Source of the DNA: Dechloromonas sp.
Lineage (GTDB): Bacteria; Pseudomonadota; Gammaproteobacteria; Burkholderiales; Rhodocyclaceae
DNA: 64,000 bases
NCBI GenBank assembly: GCA_028689015.1
Contig: JAQTXC010000001.1
Coordinates: forward strand, 1 to 64,000
Direction of reading: 5' to 3'
Numbering within the stretch: the stretch's first letter is position 1; every line of letters starts with the position of its first letter. The translations under genes were made by a program, and so were the position numbers. Shown here in pieces: positions 45,751 through 54,420 of this stretch. A model generated the notes under the pieces. The model saw nothing but the letters and a program-made list of their open reading frames with translations. It did no database searches and was not told where the DNA came from.

Positions 45751-46562
45751 TGGCAAGACGGCGGCGGCGTGAGGAAGAGCATGAAAACCACGAGCGCTGG
45801 CTGGTGTCTTATGCGGATTTCATCACCCTGTTGTTTGCTTTTTTTGTTGTGATGTATGCCATTTCCTCGGTCAACGAGGGAAAGTATAAGGTTTTGTCCA
45901 GTTCCTTGGTCAATGCCTTCAAAAATACGACCGGGGCACCCGCGGGGCAGCCGATGGCGGTGCTCGAAGGGGCACCTATCCTGCCGCCAGTGCCGATTGC
46001 CCGACCGGAGCGTCAGCCTGATACGCCGAAAGTCGATGAGAAAAAGGCCGAGCAGCGCGCCAAGATGCGCAATGTAGCTGGCGACATCATGCAGGCACTG
46101 CAGCCGCTGGTAGCCCAGGGCAAGGTACGGCTGCTTGAAACCAGCCGCGGGGTGACCATCGAAATCAATGACAGCATTCTCTTCCCGCTGGGGCAGGCGC
46201 GTTTACAAGGTGAATCGATCAGCGCGCTACAGGCAGTGGCGAGCGTTTTGGCCAGTTCTGATTTTCCGATCACTATTGAGGGCCATACAGATAACGTACC
46301 GATCGCGACTGCCCAGTTTCCTTCCAACTGGGAGTTGTCTGCGATGCGGGCAACGACTGTGTTGCGTTTGTTCAATGAGGTGGGCGTGGGCGCCGAGCGC
46401 CTGACTGCCATCGGCTATGGCGAAACTCGCCCGCTGGAAACCAACACGACGGGTGAGGGACGGGCGCGCAACCGACGTGTCAGCATCCTGATCGATTCCA
46501 ATCGTCCTGAAGAGCCGACAGAATTACCGGCGCAGGGATTGATCCCCGCCGCCGCTCAATAA
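45750..46562 (+). CDS. motD: MotD, MotB-like stator subunit (second stator)
   Basis: 270 residues: very basic start (MARRRRREEE), one membrane helix with the proton-carrying D23 in WLVSYADFITLLFAFFVVMYA, and an OmpA-like domain (about 130-255; IEGHTDNVPIATAQFPSNWELS, GYGETRP, NRRVSILID). It overlaps motC by one base. It pairs with MotC to form the second set of stators. The gene ends convergent to flgN. Confidence 0.94.
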   Translation: MARRRRREEEHENHERWLVSYADFITLLFAFFVVMYAISSVNEGKYKVLSSSLVNAFKNTTGAPAGQPMAVLEGAPILPPVPIARPERQPDTPKVDEKKAEQRAKMRNVAGDIMQALQPLVAQGKVRLLETSRGVTIEINDSILFPLGQARLQGESISALQAVASVLASSDFPITIEGHTDNVPIATAQFPSNWELSAMRATTVLRLFNEVGVGAERLTAIGYGETRPLETNTTGEGRARNRRVSILIDSNRPEEPTELPAQGLIPAAAQ

Positions 46563-46575
46563 GTCGAATCCGCGG

Positions 46576-47034
46576 TCAGGCCGCGTCGACGATGCGGCTG
46601 CCGCTGCTGCCAAAGGTTTGACCGTTGGCGCCGTAGAGGGTGGTGTGCATTGTCTGCTGTTGTCCCAGCGCCTTGAGCGCTTCGCTGGTTTGATTGAGGT
46701 GAATATTGATCAGTTGGCCGTTTAGAGCATGCATGCGCTTGGCCTCGCGGGCGCGTTCGATCAACTGAGGCCATAGTTGGGCGGCTGCCTTTTCATGCGC
46801 TCTCGCAGCGAGCCAGGTGCTCATCGCAGCTGTATCTTGGGGCGCGCCAGTCAACCGGGCGCGTTCATTGACCAGTTGATTCATCTGCTCAACCAGGTGC
46901 AGTTTGTCCGCTACAACGGTGTTTAATGCGTCTGGCTGGATGTCACGCAGGGCAAGCTGTTCCTGCTGCAGCAGGGCCAGGAAGCGATCAACCAGTACGA
47001 TTTCCTGCTGCAGGATTTGGGCGAGAGCGCTCAT
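46576..47034 (-). CDS. flgN: FlgN, chaperone of hook-associated proteins
   Basis: 152 residues, almost entirely helical, starting MSALAQILQQEIVLVDRFLALLQQEQ. FlgN-type proteins bind FlgK and FlgL and deliver them to the export gate. The ATG overlaps the flgM stop codon, so the two are coupled. Sequence similarity in this family is weak; position after flgM is a main argument. Confidence 0.88.
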   Translation of the reverse strand: MSALAQILQQEIVLVDRFLALLQQEQLALRDIQPDALNTVVADKLHLVEQMNQLVNERARLTGAPQDTAAMSTWLAARAHEKAAAQLWPQLIERAREAKRMHALNGQLINIHLNQTSEALKALGQQQTMHTTLYGANGQTFGSSGSRIVDAA

Positions 47035-47312
47035 CACGCCTTGCGCTGGCTGTTGACCAAATCGCGTGCAGTTTGCAGCAGTCCATCGGCGATGGCTTCA
47101 GGATCAATCTTGAAATGCCCTTGTGCAATGGCTTCCTTGATTTCCTGGATACGGGCCGTGTTGACCGTGGGTCGTTCATTGCCTTGCAGGGCGCTGGCTA
47201 AACTGCTCAAGCTGACGGCTTCGCTGCGGGCTGCCGTCTCAGGCGCCTTGGGGGCTGCTTTGGTCGTGCTTGGCAGGGTGAGTGCCGTAAATTGGGAGCT
47301 GTCAATTTTCAT
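47034..47312 (-). CDS. flgM: FlgM, anti-sigma28 factor
   Basis: 92 residues: disordered, Ser/Thr/Ala-rich N-terminus, then the sigma28-binding C-terminal part VNTARIQEIKEAIAQGHFKI and DPEAIADGLLQTARDLV. FlgM holds FliA inactive until the hook is complete and FlgM is exported. It lies behind a FliA-type promoter, giving feedback, and ahead of flgN. Confidence 0.95.
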   Translation of the reverse strand: MKIDSSQFTALTLPSTTKAAPKAPETAARSEAVSLSSLASALQGNERPTVNTARIQEIKEAIAQGHFKIDPEAIADGLLQTARDLVNSQRKA

Positions 47313-47346
47313 GATGGGACTCGTTGGGCCTTAGTTGTTATACGAC

Positions 47347-47373
47347 TTAACGGGTCGCTTTGGGAAAACTTTA
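47347..47373 (-). promoter_or_regulatory. FliA (sigma28)-type promoter of flgMN
   Basis: On the minus strand TAAAGTTT (the exact -35 consensus, 47373-47366) is followed after 11 bases by CCCGTTAA, which matches GCCGATAA at six of eight positions. The site begins three bases after the flgA stop codon and ends 34 bases before the flgM start. Confidence 0.75.
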
Positions 47374-47375
47374 GT

Positions 47376-48047
47376 CTAATTTGATAAATCAACGCTGCCG
47401 TCATTTTGTGCCGAGCCGCTGATGGTCTGTCCGTTGGGCATGCGAACCTGGACGATATCGCCTTCGGCGGCATTGTTGATCGCCTTGCCTTCCCCGCTAA
47501 CAGAAAACCCTGGCCCCTGCGAAATTACGCGCACAGTCTGTCCTTGCTTGATGACTAGGGGAGCCAGTAATTGATCACGCCGGATGGCTTGTCCCGGTCC
47601 GATTGAGTTACGCAGGGTTTTTCCCAGTGCGGTGGCAGGCTCGCTGACGACGCCGCTGGGCAGGCTGCCCAGATCACCTGTCAGAACCTGAATATCGTCG
47701 GCTTCGATGCTTTGCCCAGCGAGCAATGAGCGGCTGCTTGCTACATAGGTGCTGAGGATGGCAATACGCACCGGGACCAAAATGCTCCACCGGTGGGGAG
47801 CTAGGCAGCGGATGCCAACATAGGAATGACCGAACAGGCGGGCGCCGCGAACGGGATAGGGTTCAAGCGCCGCGCAATCGGGGAGGCGGCTGGTGTCTAG
47901 CGGACCGGCTTCGACGCTGACTTTGCCGCCCAGGCCTTGCGCTTGCGTACGGGCGTAGTGTGCGGCACGTTCAAAAATGGGTCGGGAATCTGCGGCCAAA
48001 ACGCCGTTGACCGCAAGGAGACAACAGAGGGAGATAAAAAAACGCAT
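47376..48047 (-). CDS. flgA: FlgA, P-ring assembly chaperone
   Basis: 223 residues from MRFFISLCCLLAVNGVLA, a signal peptide for export to the periplasm. The C-terminal half is a SAF domain (SLLAGQSIEADDIQVLTGDLG, GQAIRRDQLLAPLVIKQGQTV, VQVRMPNGQTISGSAQ). FlgA helps FlgI build the P ring. The frame is open for 36 codons further upstream into the flgB promoter, but the signal peptide fixes the start. It is divergent to flgB. Confidence 0.95.
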   Translation of the reverse strand: MRFFISLCCLLAVNGVLAADSRPIFERAAHYARTQAQGLGGKVSVEAGPLDTSRLPDCAALEPYPVRGARLFGHSYVGIRCLAPHRWSILVPVRIAILSTYVASSRSLLAGQSIEADDIQVLTGDLGSLPSGVVSEPATALGKTLRNSIGPGQAIRRDQLLAPLVIKQGQTVRVISQGPGFSVSGEGKAINNAAEGDIVQVRMPNGQTISGSAQNDGSVDLSN

Positions 48048-48091
48048 GCGCCGATTCTGCCTGACTACGCGCCAACATGGAAACCTGATTC

Positions 48092-48107
48092 TGGTACGGA
48101 TCATGCT
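48092..48107 (+). promoter_or_regulatory. Sigma54-type promoter of the flgB operon
   Basis: TGGTACG-GATC-ATGCT matches the RpoN consensus (TGGYACG-N4-TTGCW) with a single mismatch and the required GG-N10-GC spacing. It lies 31 bases before the flgB ATG, in the flgA-flgB divergent gap. Confidence 0.75.
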
Positions 48108-48138
48108 TTTGTCTGTTGGCATATAACAGGAGGTGTCC

Positions 48139-48549
48139 ATGAACGATCTTGCCAACCGGCTCGCGGTCTATAGCAAAGCGCTGGATCTGCGGACCCAGCG
48201 CCATCAGGTGCTGGCCTCCAATGTCGCCAATGCGGACACCCCGGGTTACAAGGCGCGTGACTTTGATTTTTCTGCCGCCATGACGCAGGCAATGGGAGGC
48301 GAGGTTGCGGGCGGCCAACTGGCGCTGGCGACGACGCGTCCTGCTCATCTGCAGGGCGCCGCTGGCCATGGCATGGCCAGCCTGCAATACCGTCGCGAAC
48401 TGCAATCGGCGGTCGATGGCAATACGGTTGATATGGATGTCGAGCGGGTGCAGATTGCCGATAACGCCATGCAATATCAGGTCGTTGCCCAGTTGATTAG
48501 TGATCGCTTCCAGGGGTTGCGGACGGCGATGAGTAGCACGCAGGGTTAA
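48139..48549 (+). CDS. flgB: FlgB, proximal rod protein
   Basis: 136 residues, ATG directly after AGGAGGTG; an in-frame GTG six bases earlier lies within that site. It has the rod-protein N-terminal motif LASNVANADTPGYKARDFDF and C-terminal amphipathic helix. It is the first gene of flgBCDEFGHIJKL. Confidence 0.96.
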   Translation: MNDLANRLAVYSKALDLRTQRHQVLASNVANADTPGYKARDFDFSAAMTQAMGGEVAGGQLALATTRPAHLQGAAGHGMASLQYRRELQSAVDGNTVDMDVERVQIADNAMQYQVVAQLISDRFQGLRTAMSSTQG

Positions 48550-48559
48550 GGAGTAGACG

Positions 48560-48973
48560 ATGAGTTTATTTAACGTATTCCAGGTCTCCGCCAGCGCCAT
48601 GTCAGCGCAATCGATGCGACTGAACACGGTGGCCTCTAATCTGGCCAACGCCGACAGTGTGGTGTCTGCTGATGGCAAGCCTTATAAGGCCAAGCAGGTT
48701 GTTTTTGAGGCGACCCCCATGGGGGGGCAGGGCGAGATGTCGCAAGGCGTGCGCGTGCGCCAGGTGGTCGATAGTGCGGCGCCGCCGCGCATGGTTTATG
48801 ACCCGAAAAACCCGGCAGCTGATGCCAAGGGCTACGTCGCTTTTCCCAATGTGGATGTGGTCGAAGAAATGACCAACATGATTTCGGCTTCCCGCTCGTA
48901 TCAGACGAATGTGGAAGTGATGAATACCGCCAAGACGCTGATGTTGCGCACGCTGCAAATTGGCAAGGGCTAA
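48560..48973 (+). CDS. flgC: FlgC, proximal rod protein
   Basis: 137 residues with FNVFQVSASAMSAQSMRLNTVASNLANADSV at the N-terminus and NMISASRSYQTNVEVMNTAKTLML at the C-terminus, both typical of FlgC. It builds the rod with FlgB, FlgF and FlgG and follows flgB by 10 bases. Confidence 0.96.
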   Translation: MSLFNVFQVSASAMSAQSMRLNTVASNLANADSVVSADGKPYKAKQVVFEATPMGGQGEMSQGVRVRQVVDSAAPPRMVYDPKNPAADAKGYVAFPNVDVVEEMTNMISASRSYQTNVEVMNTAKTLMLRTLQIGKG

Positions 48974-48987
48974 CCAGGAGAACGATC

Positions 48988-49677
48988 ATGGCCACTACCC
49001 CGGTCAATAACACGACCTCGGCGAATGCTGCGCTGTATGCTTCGATGAACGGCTCGTCCTCATCGACGACCTCGACCACCGCTGCGGACGAAATGCAGAC
49101 TCGCTTTCTGACCTTGCTGGTGTCGCAGTTGAAGAATCAGGACCCCTTGAATCCGACGGATGCCAATCAGATGACGGCACAACTGTCGCAGATCAGCACG
49201 GTCAGCGGGATTGAGAAGCTCAACGCCAGCATGGAAAAACTGCTGACCGCTTATTCCGGCACGCAGAACATGCAGGCGGCGGCAATGATCGGCAAAACGG
49301 TATTAACTGCCGGCAACAATTTGCAATTGTCGGCTGACGGCGGGGTGGCGGGATTGTCGTTGGATGGCCTGGCAGATACGGTGACGGTGACTATCAGTGA
49401 CCCGGCTGGCCGCCAAGTGCAGACCCAGGATCTCGGCGCGCAGCCGGCTGGCGTGGTCAACTTCGTCTGGGATGGGCTGAACGACAAAGGCACGGCAGCC
49501 CCGTTGGGTAATTACGTCTTCACCGTGACGGCAAGTCGTGCCGGTGAGACCGTCAAGTCTACGGCCTTGCAAGCTGGTACGGTTAATGCTCTTACGTTTG
49601 CCAAAGATGGGTTGAGCTTGCAGCTGTCGAATAACAGCACCGTGGCTTACCAGGACATCCAGCAAGTCATGAATTAA
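48988..49677 (+). CDS. flgD: FlgD, hook capping protein
   Basis: 229 residues. The conserved FlgD region is FLTLLVSQLKNQDPLNPTDANQMTAQLSQIS, followed by a FLIG-fold segment (DGLNDKGTAAPLGNYVFTVTA). The Ser/Thr-rich start is the export signal region. FlgD forms the scaffold for hook growth and is removed from the finished structure. Confidence 0.96.
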   Translation: MATTPVNNTTSANAALYASMNGSSSSTTSTTAADEMQTRFLTLLVSQLKNQDPLNPTDANQMTAQLSQISTVSGIEKLNASMEKLLTAYSGTQNMQAAAMIGKTVLTAGNNLQLSADGGVAGLSLDGLADTVTVTISDPAGRQVQTQDLGAQPAGVVNFVWDGLNDKGTAAPLGNYVFTVTASRAGETVKSTALQAGTVNALTFAKDGLSLQLSNNSTVAYQDIQQVMN

Positions 49678-49689
49678 CGGAGACCAATC

Positions 49690-51072
49690 ATGGCATTCCA
49701 ACAAGGTTTGAGCGGCTTGAATATTTCGTCCAAGGCTTTGGACGTGATCAGCAACAACATCGCTAACGCATCGACTATCGGTTTTAAGGCTGGGCAAACA
49801 CAGTTTGCTGATGTTTTTGCCGCATCGCTGGGTGTGGCAGGCGCTTCGGTGGTCGGCACCGGGGCATCGCTGGCCTCGGTCCAGCAACAATTCTCACAAG
49901 GTAACGTCTCGTCGTCGAATAATCCGCTGGATATCGCCATTAACGGCAATGGATTTTTCCAGTTGAAGCCGAGTGTCGATAGTGAACGGAGTACCTATAC
50001 CCGGAATGGTCAGTTCCGGGTGGATAGCAACGGTTATATCGTCAATTCCCAGTCGAGCTTTCTGACAGGTTATCAACTTGACAAAGATGGGGCCAAGATT
50101 TCTTCGGCGCCGGTCGCCTTGTCGCTTGATATGTCGAATATTGGCGGTGAGCCTAAGGCCACCACAACCATCGAGGCCGAACTCAATCTTGATGATCGCG
50201 ACCTCAAGTCGCTTGCCTCGGCATCACCGAATACCCTGGCGGCATGGGACCCAACGGATCCCACGTCCTATAATTATTCGATGCCGGCGACGATGTACGA
50301 TCAACGTGGGGTTCCGCATACGCTGTCGATGTATTTTTCACGCCTGGATAACTCGGCGGGCGCATTGCCTGAGAAAAACCTCTGGCAAATCCATTACACC
50401 TTGGATGGTCATGACATCACGTCGACCGTGGTGGCCAAAAACAGTGGTCAGACCGGCACCACGCCAACCATTGAATTCACCTCAGATGGTCAGATGGTGA
50501 CGGATTCGACCCTGTTCTCGACAGCGACGGATGCGAACAATTTTATTGACTCGCAATTCACCATCAATCAGGCTGTCTTGGAAACTTTCGATCCGGGTGA
50601 TGGCTCGACGCCATTTGCGGGTCGTTTTGCCAGCAGTGTCGATCTCGATTTTGCCAATACCACCGTCTTTGGCAGCGGTTACAACCCCAGCAAACTGGTC
50701 CAGGACGGCTATGCCAAAGGCGATTTGAACAGTGTCTCCGTGTCAACGGATGGCAAGGTGCGCGCCAATTACAGCAATGGTCAGACGTTTGATTTTGCCC
50801 AGTTGGTTTTGTTTTCTTTCCAGTCTCCCACTGGTTTGAGGAGTTTGGGGAACAATCAGTGGGAAGCGACCACCGCATCCGGTTCTGCGCTGGAGGGGAC
50901 GCCGGGCGTCGGTGGCAAGGGTGTGTTGCAAGCTGCGTCAGTTGAAGAGGCCAATATCGACCTGACGCAGGAATTGGTGACCATGATTACTCAGCAACGT
51001 AACTACCAGGCCAATGCCCAGTCGATCAAGACGCAGGATCAAATCCTGCAGACGATGATCAACCTGCGTTAA
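49690..51072 (+). CDS. flgE: FlgE, flagellar hook protein
   Basis: 460 residues. N-terminal rod/hook motif LDVISNNIANASTIGFKAGQTQF, several internal beta domains, and C-terminal EEANIDLTQELVTMITQQRNYQANAQSIKTQDQIL. It polymerises as the flexible hook. Length is within the usual range and no truncation is seen. Confidence 0.97.
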   Translation: MAFQQGLSGLNISSKALDVISNNIANASTIGFKAGQTQFADVFAASLGVAGASVVGTGASLASVQQQFSQGNVSSSNNPLDIAINGNGFFQLKPSVDSERSTYTRNGQFRVDSNGYIVNSQSSFLTGYQLDKDGAKISSAPVALSLDMSNIGGEPKATTTIEAELNLDDRDLKSLASASPNTLAAWDPTDPTSYNYSMPATMYDQRGVPHTLSMYFSRLDNSAGALPEKNLWQIHYTLDGHDITSTVVAKNSGQTGTTPTIEFTSDGQMVTDSTLFSTATDANNFIDSQFTINQAVLETFDPGDGSTPFAGRFASSVDLDFANTTVFGSGYNPSKLVQDGYAKGDLNSVSVSTDGKVRANYSNGQTFDFAQLVLFSFQSPTGLRSLGNNQWEATTASGSALEGTPGVGGKGVLQAASVEEANIDLTQELVTMITQQRNYQANAQSIKTQDQILQTMINLR

Positions 51073-51093
51073 TTGTTGCGTTGAGTCGTCGCC

Positions 51094-51837
51094 ATGGACC
51101 GCCTGATTTACACCGCAATGACCGGCGCCAAGCATGTTTTCATGCAGCAGGCCGGGACGGCGAACAACTTGGCCAATGCCAGCACGATCGGCTTCAAGGC
51201 GCAGGAACATCGTTTCCGCGCCGTGCCGGTGCAAAGCGAAGCCATGCCGACGCGGGCATTCGTGGTCGACGCCTCGGTGAGCGATGTTTTCGACGAAGGC
51301 CCGTTGATGTTTACCGGCCGCAATCTGGATGTGGCGATCCAGGGACGCGGCTGGCTGGCTGTTCAGTTGCCGGATGGCAGCGAAGCCTACACCCGGGCAG
51401 GTAGTCTGGATGTTGATGTGACGGGTCTGCTGCAGACCAAGGGCGGACAACTGGTGTTGGGCGATGGTGGCCCGATCAATATCCCACCAGATAATGTGAT
51501 TGAAATTGCGCCGGATGGGACCGTGTCGATTGTTCCTTCCTTCGGGACGCCCAATAACGCCAATGCCGTCGGTCGGCTCAAATTGGTGAATCCACCGGAA
51601 GCGGAGCTGGTGCGCGGTGCGGATGGTTTATTTCGCCTGCGTAGCGGTCAACCGGCCCAGGCTGATGAAAATGTCCGCATCGCTTCGGGGGCGCTGGAAG
51701 GCAGCAACGTCAATGTCACCGATGCGATGGTCAATCTGATCAGTCTGGCTCGGCAGTTCGAACTGCAGATGAAAATGCTGCAGACCGCCGATCAGAATGC
51801 GCAACGCGCCGATCAACTGCTGTCGATGAACGGCTAA
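51094..51837 (+). CDS. flgF: FlgF, rod protein
   Basis: 247 residues beginning MDRLIYTAMTGAKHVFMQQAGTANNLANASTIGFK. The C-terminus GSNVNVTDAMVNLISLARQFELQMKMLQTAD is that of a rod protein. FlgF sits between the proximal rod and FlgG. Confidence 0.96.
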   Translation: MDRLIYTAMTGAKHVFMQQAGTANNLANASTIGFKAQEHRFRAVPVQSEAMPTRAFVVDASVSDVFDEGPLMFTGRNLDVAIQGRGWLAVQLPDGSEAYTRAGSLDVDVTGLLQTKGGQLVLGDGGPINIPPDNVIEIAPDGTVSIVPSFGTPNNANAVGRLKLVNPPEAELVRGADGLFRLRSGQPAQADENVRIASGALEGSNVNVTDAMVNLISLARQFELQMKMLQTADQNAQRADQLLSMNG

Positions 51838-51856
51838 GGCCGGATAGGAATTTAAA

Positions 51857-52639
51857 ATGATTCGTTCCCTGTGGATTGCCCGGACCGGGCTGGATGCCCA
51901 GCAGACGCAACTGGATGTGATCTCGAACAATCTGGCCAATGTCAGCACCAATGGTTTCAAGCGGGGTCGGGCTGTTTTCGAGGATTTGCTGTACCAAAAC
52001 CTGCGTCAGCCGGGGGCGCAATCGTCGCAACAGAGCCAGATACCAACGGGTCTGCAACTAGGGAGTGGTGTTCGCCCCATTGCTACGGCTCGTATCTTTA
52101 CCCAAGGCAATCTGCAAAAGACGGATAACACCCTGGATGTGGCGATTAATGGCAACGGATTTTTCCAGGTGCAGTTGCCGGATGGCACGACGGGTTACAC
52201 CCGTGACGGTTCATTCCAGAAGGACAATCAGGGACAGATCGTCACGGCTGACGGTTATGTCGTCCTGCCTGCCATGACCATTCCTGCCGATGCGACCAGT
52301 CTGACCATCGGCACGGATGGCACGGTCAGTGTGACGCAGCCGGGTACGGCGGCAGCGACCCAGATTGGCGCCTTCCAGTTGGCCAATTTCATCAATCCGG
52401 GCGGTTTACAAAGTGTTGGCCAGAATCTGTATCTGGAAACTGCCGCCAGCGGCACGCCTACGGCCAATACGCCGGGAACCAACGGCGCTGGGGTGCTCAA
52501 TCAAGCCTATGTTGAAACCTCGAACGTCAATGTCGCCGAGGAATTGGTGACGATGATTCAGACCCAGCGCGCCTACGAGCTCAATTCCAAGGTGATTTCA
52601 ACCTCGGACAGCATGCTGGGTCGTTTGTCGCAATTGTGA
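51857..52639 (+). CDS. flgG: FlgG, distal rod protein
   Basis: 260 residues, the canonical FlgG length. Begins [36 protein letters not shown] and ends [35 protein letters not shown]. It forms the distal rod that crosses the periplasm and P and L rings. Confidence 0.97.
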   Translation: MIRSLWIARTGLDAQQTQLDVISNNLANVSTNGFKRGRAVFEDLLYQNLRQPGAQSSQQSQIPTGLQLGSGVRPIATARIFTQGNLQKTDNTLDVAINGNGFFQVQLPDGTTGYTRDGSFQKDNQGQIVTADGYVVLPAMTIPADATSLTIGTDGTVSVTQPGTAAATQIGAFQLANFINPGGLQSVGQNLYLETAASGTPTANTPGTNGAGVLNQAYVETSNVNVAEELVTMIQTQRAYELNSKVISTSDSMLGRLSQL

Positions 52640-52648
52640 GGTGAAATC

Positions 52649-53302
52649 ATGAAACGTCTGGCACTGATTGCCCTGTTGTTGGCCAGCGGTTGCGCTACCG
52701 TGCCGCCAACCAACGTCCATCAACCCATGTCGGTTCGGCCGCAGCCGCGCCAGTTGGCCCCCATGGCGAATGGCGCCATCTATCAGGCGGCCAGTGCGCG
52801 CCCCTTGTTCGAAGACCGCCGGGCTCGTTTTGTCGGTGACACGCTGACGGTGACCATCACCGAAAGTACCTCGGCCTCCAAATCGGCCAGCAACAAACTG
52901 GGCAAGGCGGGTAGCCAGACAGCGTCGGCTGGAACATCAATCATTGCCGGCTCGACCCTGCCGCAGCTGTCGCTCGGAACCTCAAGTTCGACCTCATTCA
53001 CCGGCAGTGGTGAGGCGGCGAATAAGGCCGCCTTTACTGGCAGCATGACGGTGACGGTGATCGATGTCTATCCGAATGGCAACCTGCTGGTGTCGGGGGA
53101 AAAACAGATTTCGATCGGCCAGGAACAGGAGTTTGTCCGGGTCTCCGGCGTGGTTAATCCGAATTCCGTCGATGTCTCGAATACGGTCGATTCGTCGAAA
53201 ATTGCCGATGCGCGCATCGAATACAAATCCTCGGGGCAAACCGCCGACAGCCAGGTCATGGGGTGGTTGGCACGATTCTTCCTTAATGTCTTGCCATTCT
53301 AG
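52649..53302 (+). CDS. flgH: FlgH, L-ring lipoprotein
   Basis: 217 residues. A lipoprotein signal ends in LLASGC, with the acylated Cys at residue 15. The conserved FlgH region FEDRRARFVGDTLTVTITEST and PNGNLLVSGEKQI, VVNPNSVDVSNTV are present. It forms the ring in the outer membrane, so the host is Gram-negative. Confidence 0.96.
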   Translation: MKRLALIALLLASGCATVPPTNVHQPMSVRPQPRQLAPMANGAIYQAASARPLFEDRRARFVGDTLTVTITESTSASKSASNKLGKAGSQTASAGTSIIAGSTLPQLSLGTSSSTSFTGSGEAANKAAFTGSMTVTVIDVYPNGNLLVSGEKQISIGQEQEFVRVSGVVNPNSVDVSNTVDSSKIADARIEYKSSGQTADSQVMGWLARFFLNVLPF

Positions 53303-53326
53303 GCGTTTCAACCCAAGAGGCTGGTC

Positions 53327-54415
53327 ATGACATTTCTTCGCGCTCCCCTTGCCCGTTATGCGGCAATCCTTGCCGCTTGTTTGACGGCAATGTTTGCTCT
53401 GCCGGCGCAGGCCGAGCGCATCAAGGAACTGGCCAACCTACAAGGCGTTCGCAACAACCAGTTGATTGGTTACGGCATCGTCATTGGTCTTGATGGGACC
53501 GGCGACCAAACGACGCAAACCCCCTTCACCACCCAGTCCATCGGCAACATGCTGGCGCAGATGGGGGTTAACTTGACGGCGGCACAAACCGGCAAGCTGC
53601 AGTTAAAGAACGTCGCGGCGGTTATGGTGACGGCGGCGTTGCCGCCATTTGCCCGACCGGGGCAACCGATCGACATTACCGTGTCGTCGATTGGCAACGC
53701 CAAAAGCCTGCGGGGTGGCACTTTGATCCTGACTCAGTTAAAGGGGGCCGATGGTGAGGTCTATGCCATGGCGCAAGGCAATGTGTTGGTTGGCGGCGTC
53801 GGTGCCTCAGCCGGCGGGGCTTCGGTTACGGTCAACCACCTGTCAGCCGGCAGAATTCCTGGTGGGGCGACGGTAGAGCGGAGCGTGCCGACGGCCTTGG
53901 GCCAAGGGGGTTTTGTATATTACGAGTTGAGCAATACAGATTTTGGTACTGCCCAGAAGTTGGTTGAAGCGATCAACAAAAGCGAAGGTGCGGGTACGGC
54001 CCAGGCGCTGGACGGGCGGCGCATTGCCGTACGGACGCCTGAAGGCAACGATGCCCGGGTCAATTTTTTGGGGCGAGTGGAGAACCTGGAGGTTCGTCCG
54101 GTGCTTGCTCAAGCCAAGGTGGTGGTCAATCCGCGTACCGGTTCGGTGGTGATGAATCAGCGCGTGACGCTTGATCCCTGCGCAGTGGCGCACGGCAATC
54201 TGTCGGTGGTGGTCGATGGCGGTCAACCCGGTCAGGGGGCCGATATTCAGGTCAAGCAGGCGAACGGGGCGATGATGAATGTCAAGGCCGGGGTCAGCCT
54301 GGCGGAAGTGGTCAAGGCCTTGAATGCCTTGGGGGCCAACCCGATGGATCTGTTGGCCATTTTGCAGGCAATGAAAGCAGCCGGCGCCCTGCGTGCCGAA
54401 CTTGAAATCATCTGA
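53327..54415 (+). CDS. flgI: FlgI, P-ring protein
   Basis: 362 residues with a signal peptide (cleavage after ALPAQA). Then RIKELANLQGVRNNQLIGYGIVIGLDGTGD, KNVAAVMVTAALPPFARPG and the C-terminal ALGANPMDLLAILQAMKAAGALRAELEII, all typical. It assembles in the peptidoglycan layer with help from FlgA. Confidence 0.97.
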   Translation: MTFLRAPLARYAAILAACLTAMFALPAQAERIKELANLQGVRNNQLIGYGIVIGLDGTGDQTTQTPFTTQSIGNMLAQMGVNLTAAQTGKLQLKNVAAVMVTAALPPFARPGQPIDITVSSIGNAKSLRGGTLILTQLKGADGEVYAMAQGNVLVGGVGASAGGASVTVNHLSAGRIPGGATVERSVPTALGQGGFVYYELSNTDFGTAQKLVEAINKSEGAGTAQALDGRRIAVRTPEGNDARVNFLGRVENLEVRPVLAQAKVVVNPRTGSVVMNQRVTLDPCAVAHGNLSVVVDGGQPGQGADIQVKQANGAMMNVKAGVSLAEVVKALNALGANPMDLLAILQAMKAAGALRAELEII

Positions 54416-54420
54416 CGGCC

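Noticed and set aside
46563-46590. Hairpin between motD and flgN (GTCGA/TCGAC with CGCGG/CCGCG) as a convergent terminator.
   Set aside because: It has no T-run on either strand and overlaps the flgN coding end, so a terminator cannot be claimed.
48048-48155. Longer FlgA start reaching into the flgB promoter.
   Set aside because: The signal peptide begins at 48047 and the extra 36 residues resemble no FlgA; the open frame there is accidental.
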